A stretch of 5,632 nucleotides of DNA from Syntrophaceae bacterium (GTDB lineage: Bacteria; Desulfobacterota; DTXE01), in the NCBI GenBank assembly GCA_012962595.1, contig DTXE01000331.1, forward strand, positions 1-5,632. Reading direction: 5' to 3'. The notes under the pieces are model-generated. The model had not been told where the DNA came from and did not search any database. It saw only the letters and a list, made by a program, of their open reading frames with translations. Every line of letters begins with the position of its first letter. Position 1 is the stretch's first letter. Below are positions 5,529-5,632 of this stretch, piece after piece. Position numbers and translations under genes: made by a program.

Positions 5529-5610
5529 AGATCGTTAAGATGGTTGAGAGCGTCTAGGTCGTTGAGATCGTTACTAACTACATTAACGATCAAAACGAAC
5601 CAAACGAGCT
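5529..5610. repeat. 9-nt tandem repeat cluster with inverted copies
   Basis: Five contiguous 9-nt units run from 5529 to 5573: AGATCGTTA, AGATGGTTG, AGAGCGTCT, AGGTCGTTG and AGATCGTTA. After a 10-nt spacer, three units in opposite orientation occupy 5584-5610: TAACGATCA, AAACGAACC and AAACGAGCT. The two halves can fold into an imperfect hairpin. The inner 8 bp are perfect (5566-5573 with 5584-5591), and I count 20 pairs over 27 positions. A longer perfect match is GATCGTTAA (5530-5538) with TTAACGATC (5583-5591). Stop codons fall inside it and no ribosome site precedes it, so it is not coding. It has no U-run, so it is not a standard terminator. Confidence 0.7.
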
Positions 5611-5632
5611 ATTGCTGTCTTTTAGCAGTGAC

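Noticed and set aside
5565..5592. Inner hairpin after ribF as a rho-independent terminator
   Set aside because: The 8-bp stem is followed by AAAACGAACC, not a T-run, in the ribF direction. The reverse-strand continuation is also not T-rich.

Overview
The window looks like a housekeeping stretch of a bacterial chromosome. GC is moderately low (low 40s per cent by eye), coding density is high, and intergenic gaps are short. The hisS-aspS gene order, the AspRS amino-terminal block (GDLKRTHTCGEL) and the cysteine-rich insertion of HisRS resemble Desulfobacterota (former Deltaproteobacteria) and related anaerobes. That placement rests on remembered family patterns, not on a search, and is tentative. 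There is no phage, transposon, CRISPR or defence gene cassette in the window. Layout, reading leftwards on the minus strand from about 4290: a promoter-like site (perfect TTGACA, 18-nt spacer, AATACT) precedes an uncharacterised class I SAM-dependent methyltransferase (3589-4236). It is followed by histidyl-tRNA synthetase hisS (2268-3521), aspartyl-tRNA synthetase aspS (440 to about 2254) and a 71-residue DUF2283-family protein (165-380). Gaps are 67, about 13 and about 59 nt, and no terminator is visible between the genes, so a single operon is likely. The three longer genes appear to begin with TTG. Positions 1-164 hold no gene I can defend. Upstream of that block and on the same strand is a tRNA-Leu(CAG) gene with encoded CCA (4370-4456). 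It has its own strong-looking promoter and a rho-independent terminator (4320-4361). Divergent from it on the plus strand is ribF (4580-5518), a bifunctional riboflavin kinase/FMN adenylyltransferase. The candidate promoters of tRNA-Leu and ribF overlap physically at their -10 boxes, and a 15-nt palindrome lies over the tRNA -35 and the predicted ribF start point. After ribF, the last 110 bases contain a previously unlabelled-looking repeat: five degenerate direct copies of a 9-nt unit followed by three inverted copies, able to fold into a long imperfect hairpin (5529-5610). Working together: HisRS, AspRS and tRNA-Leu serve translation, and RibF makes FMN and FAD. The AspRS carries the histidine typical of non-discriminating enzymes, which would tie it to an indirect Asn-tRNA(Asn) pathway. 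The methyltransferase and the DUF2283 protein have no assigned role. The most unusual signals are non-coding: the 9-mer inverted repeat cluster, the overlapping divergent promoters with a palindrome, and a second perfect inverted repeat that competes with the tRNA terminator.
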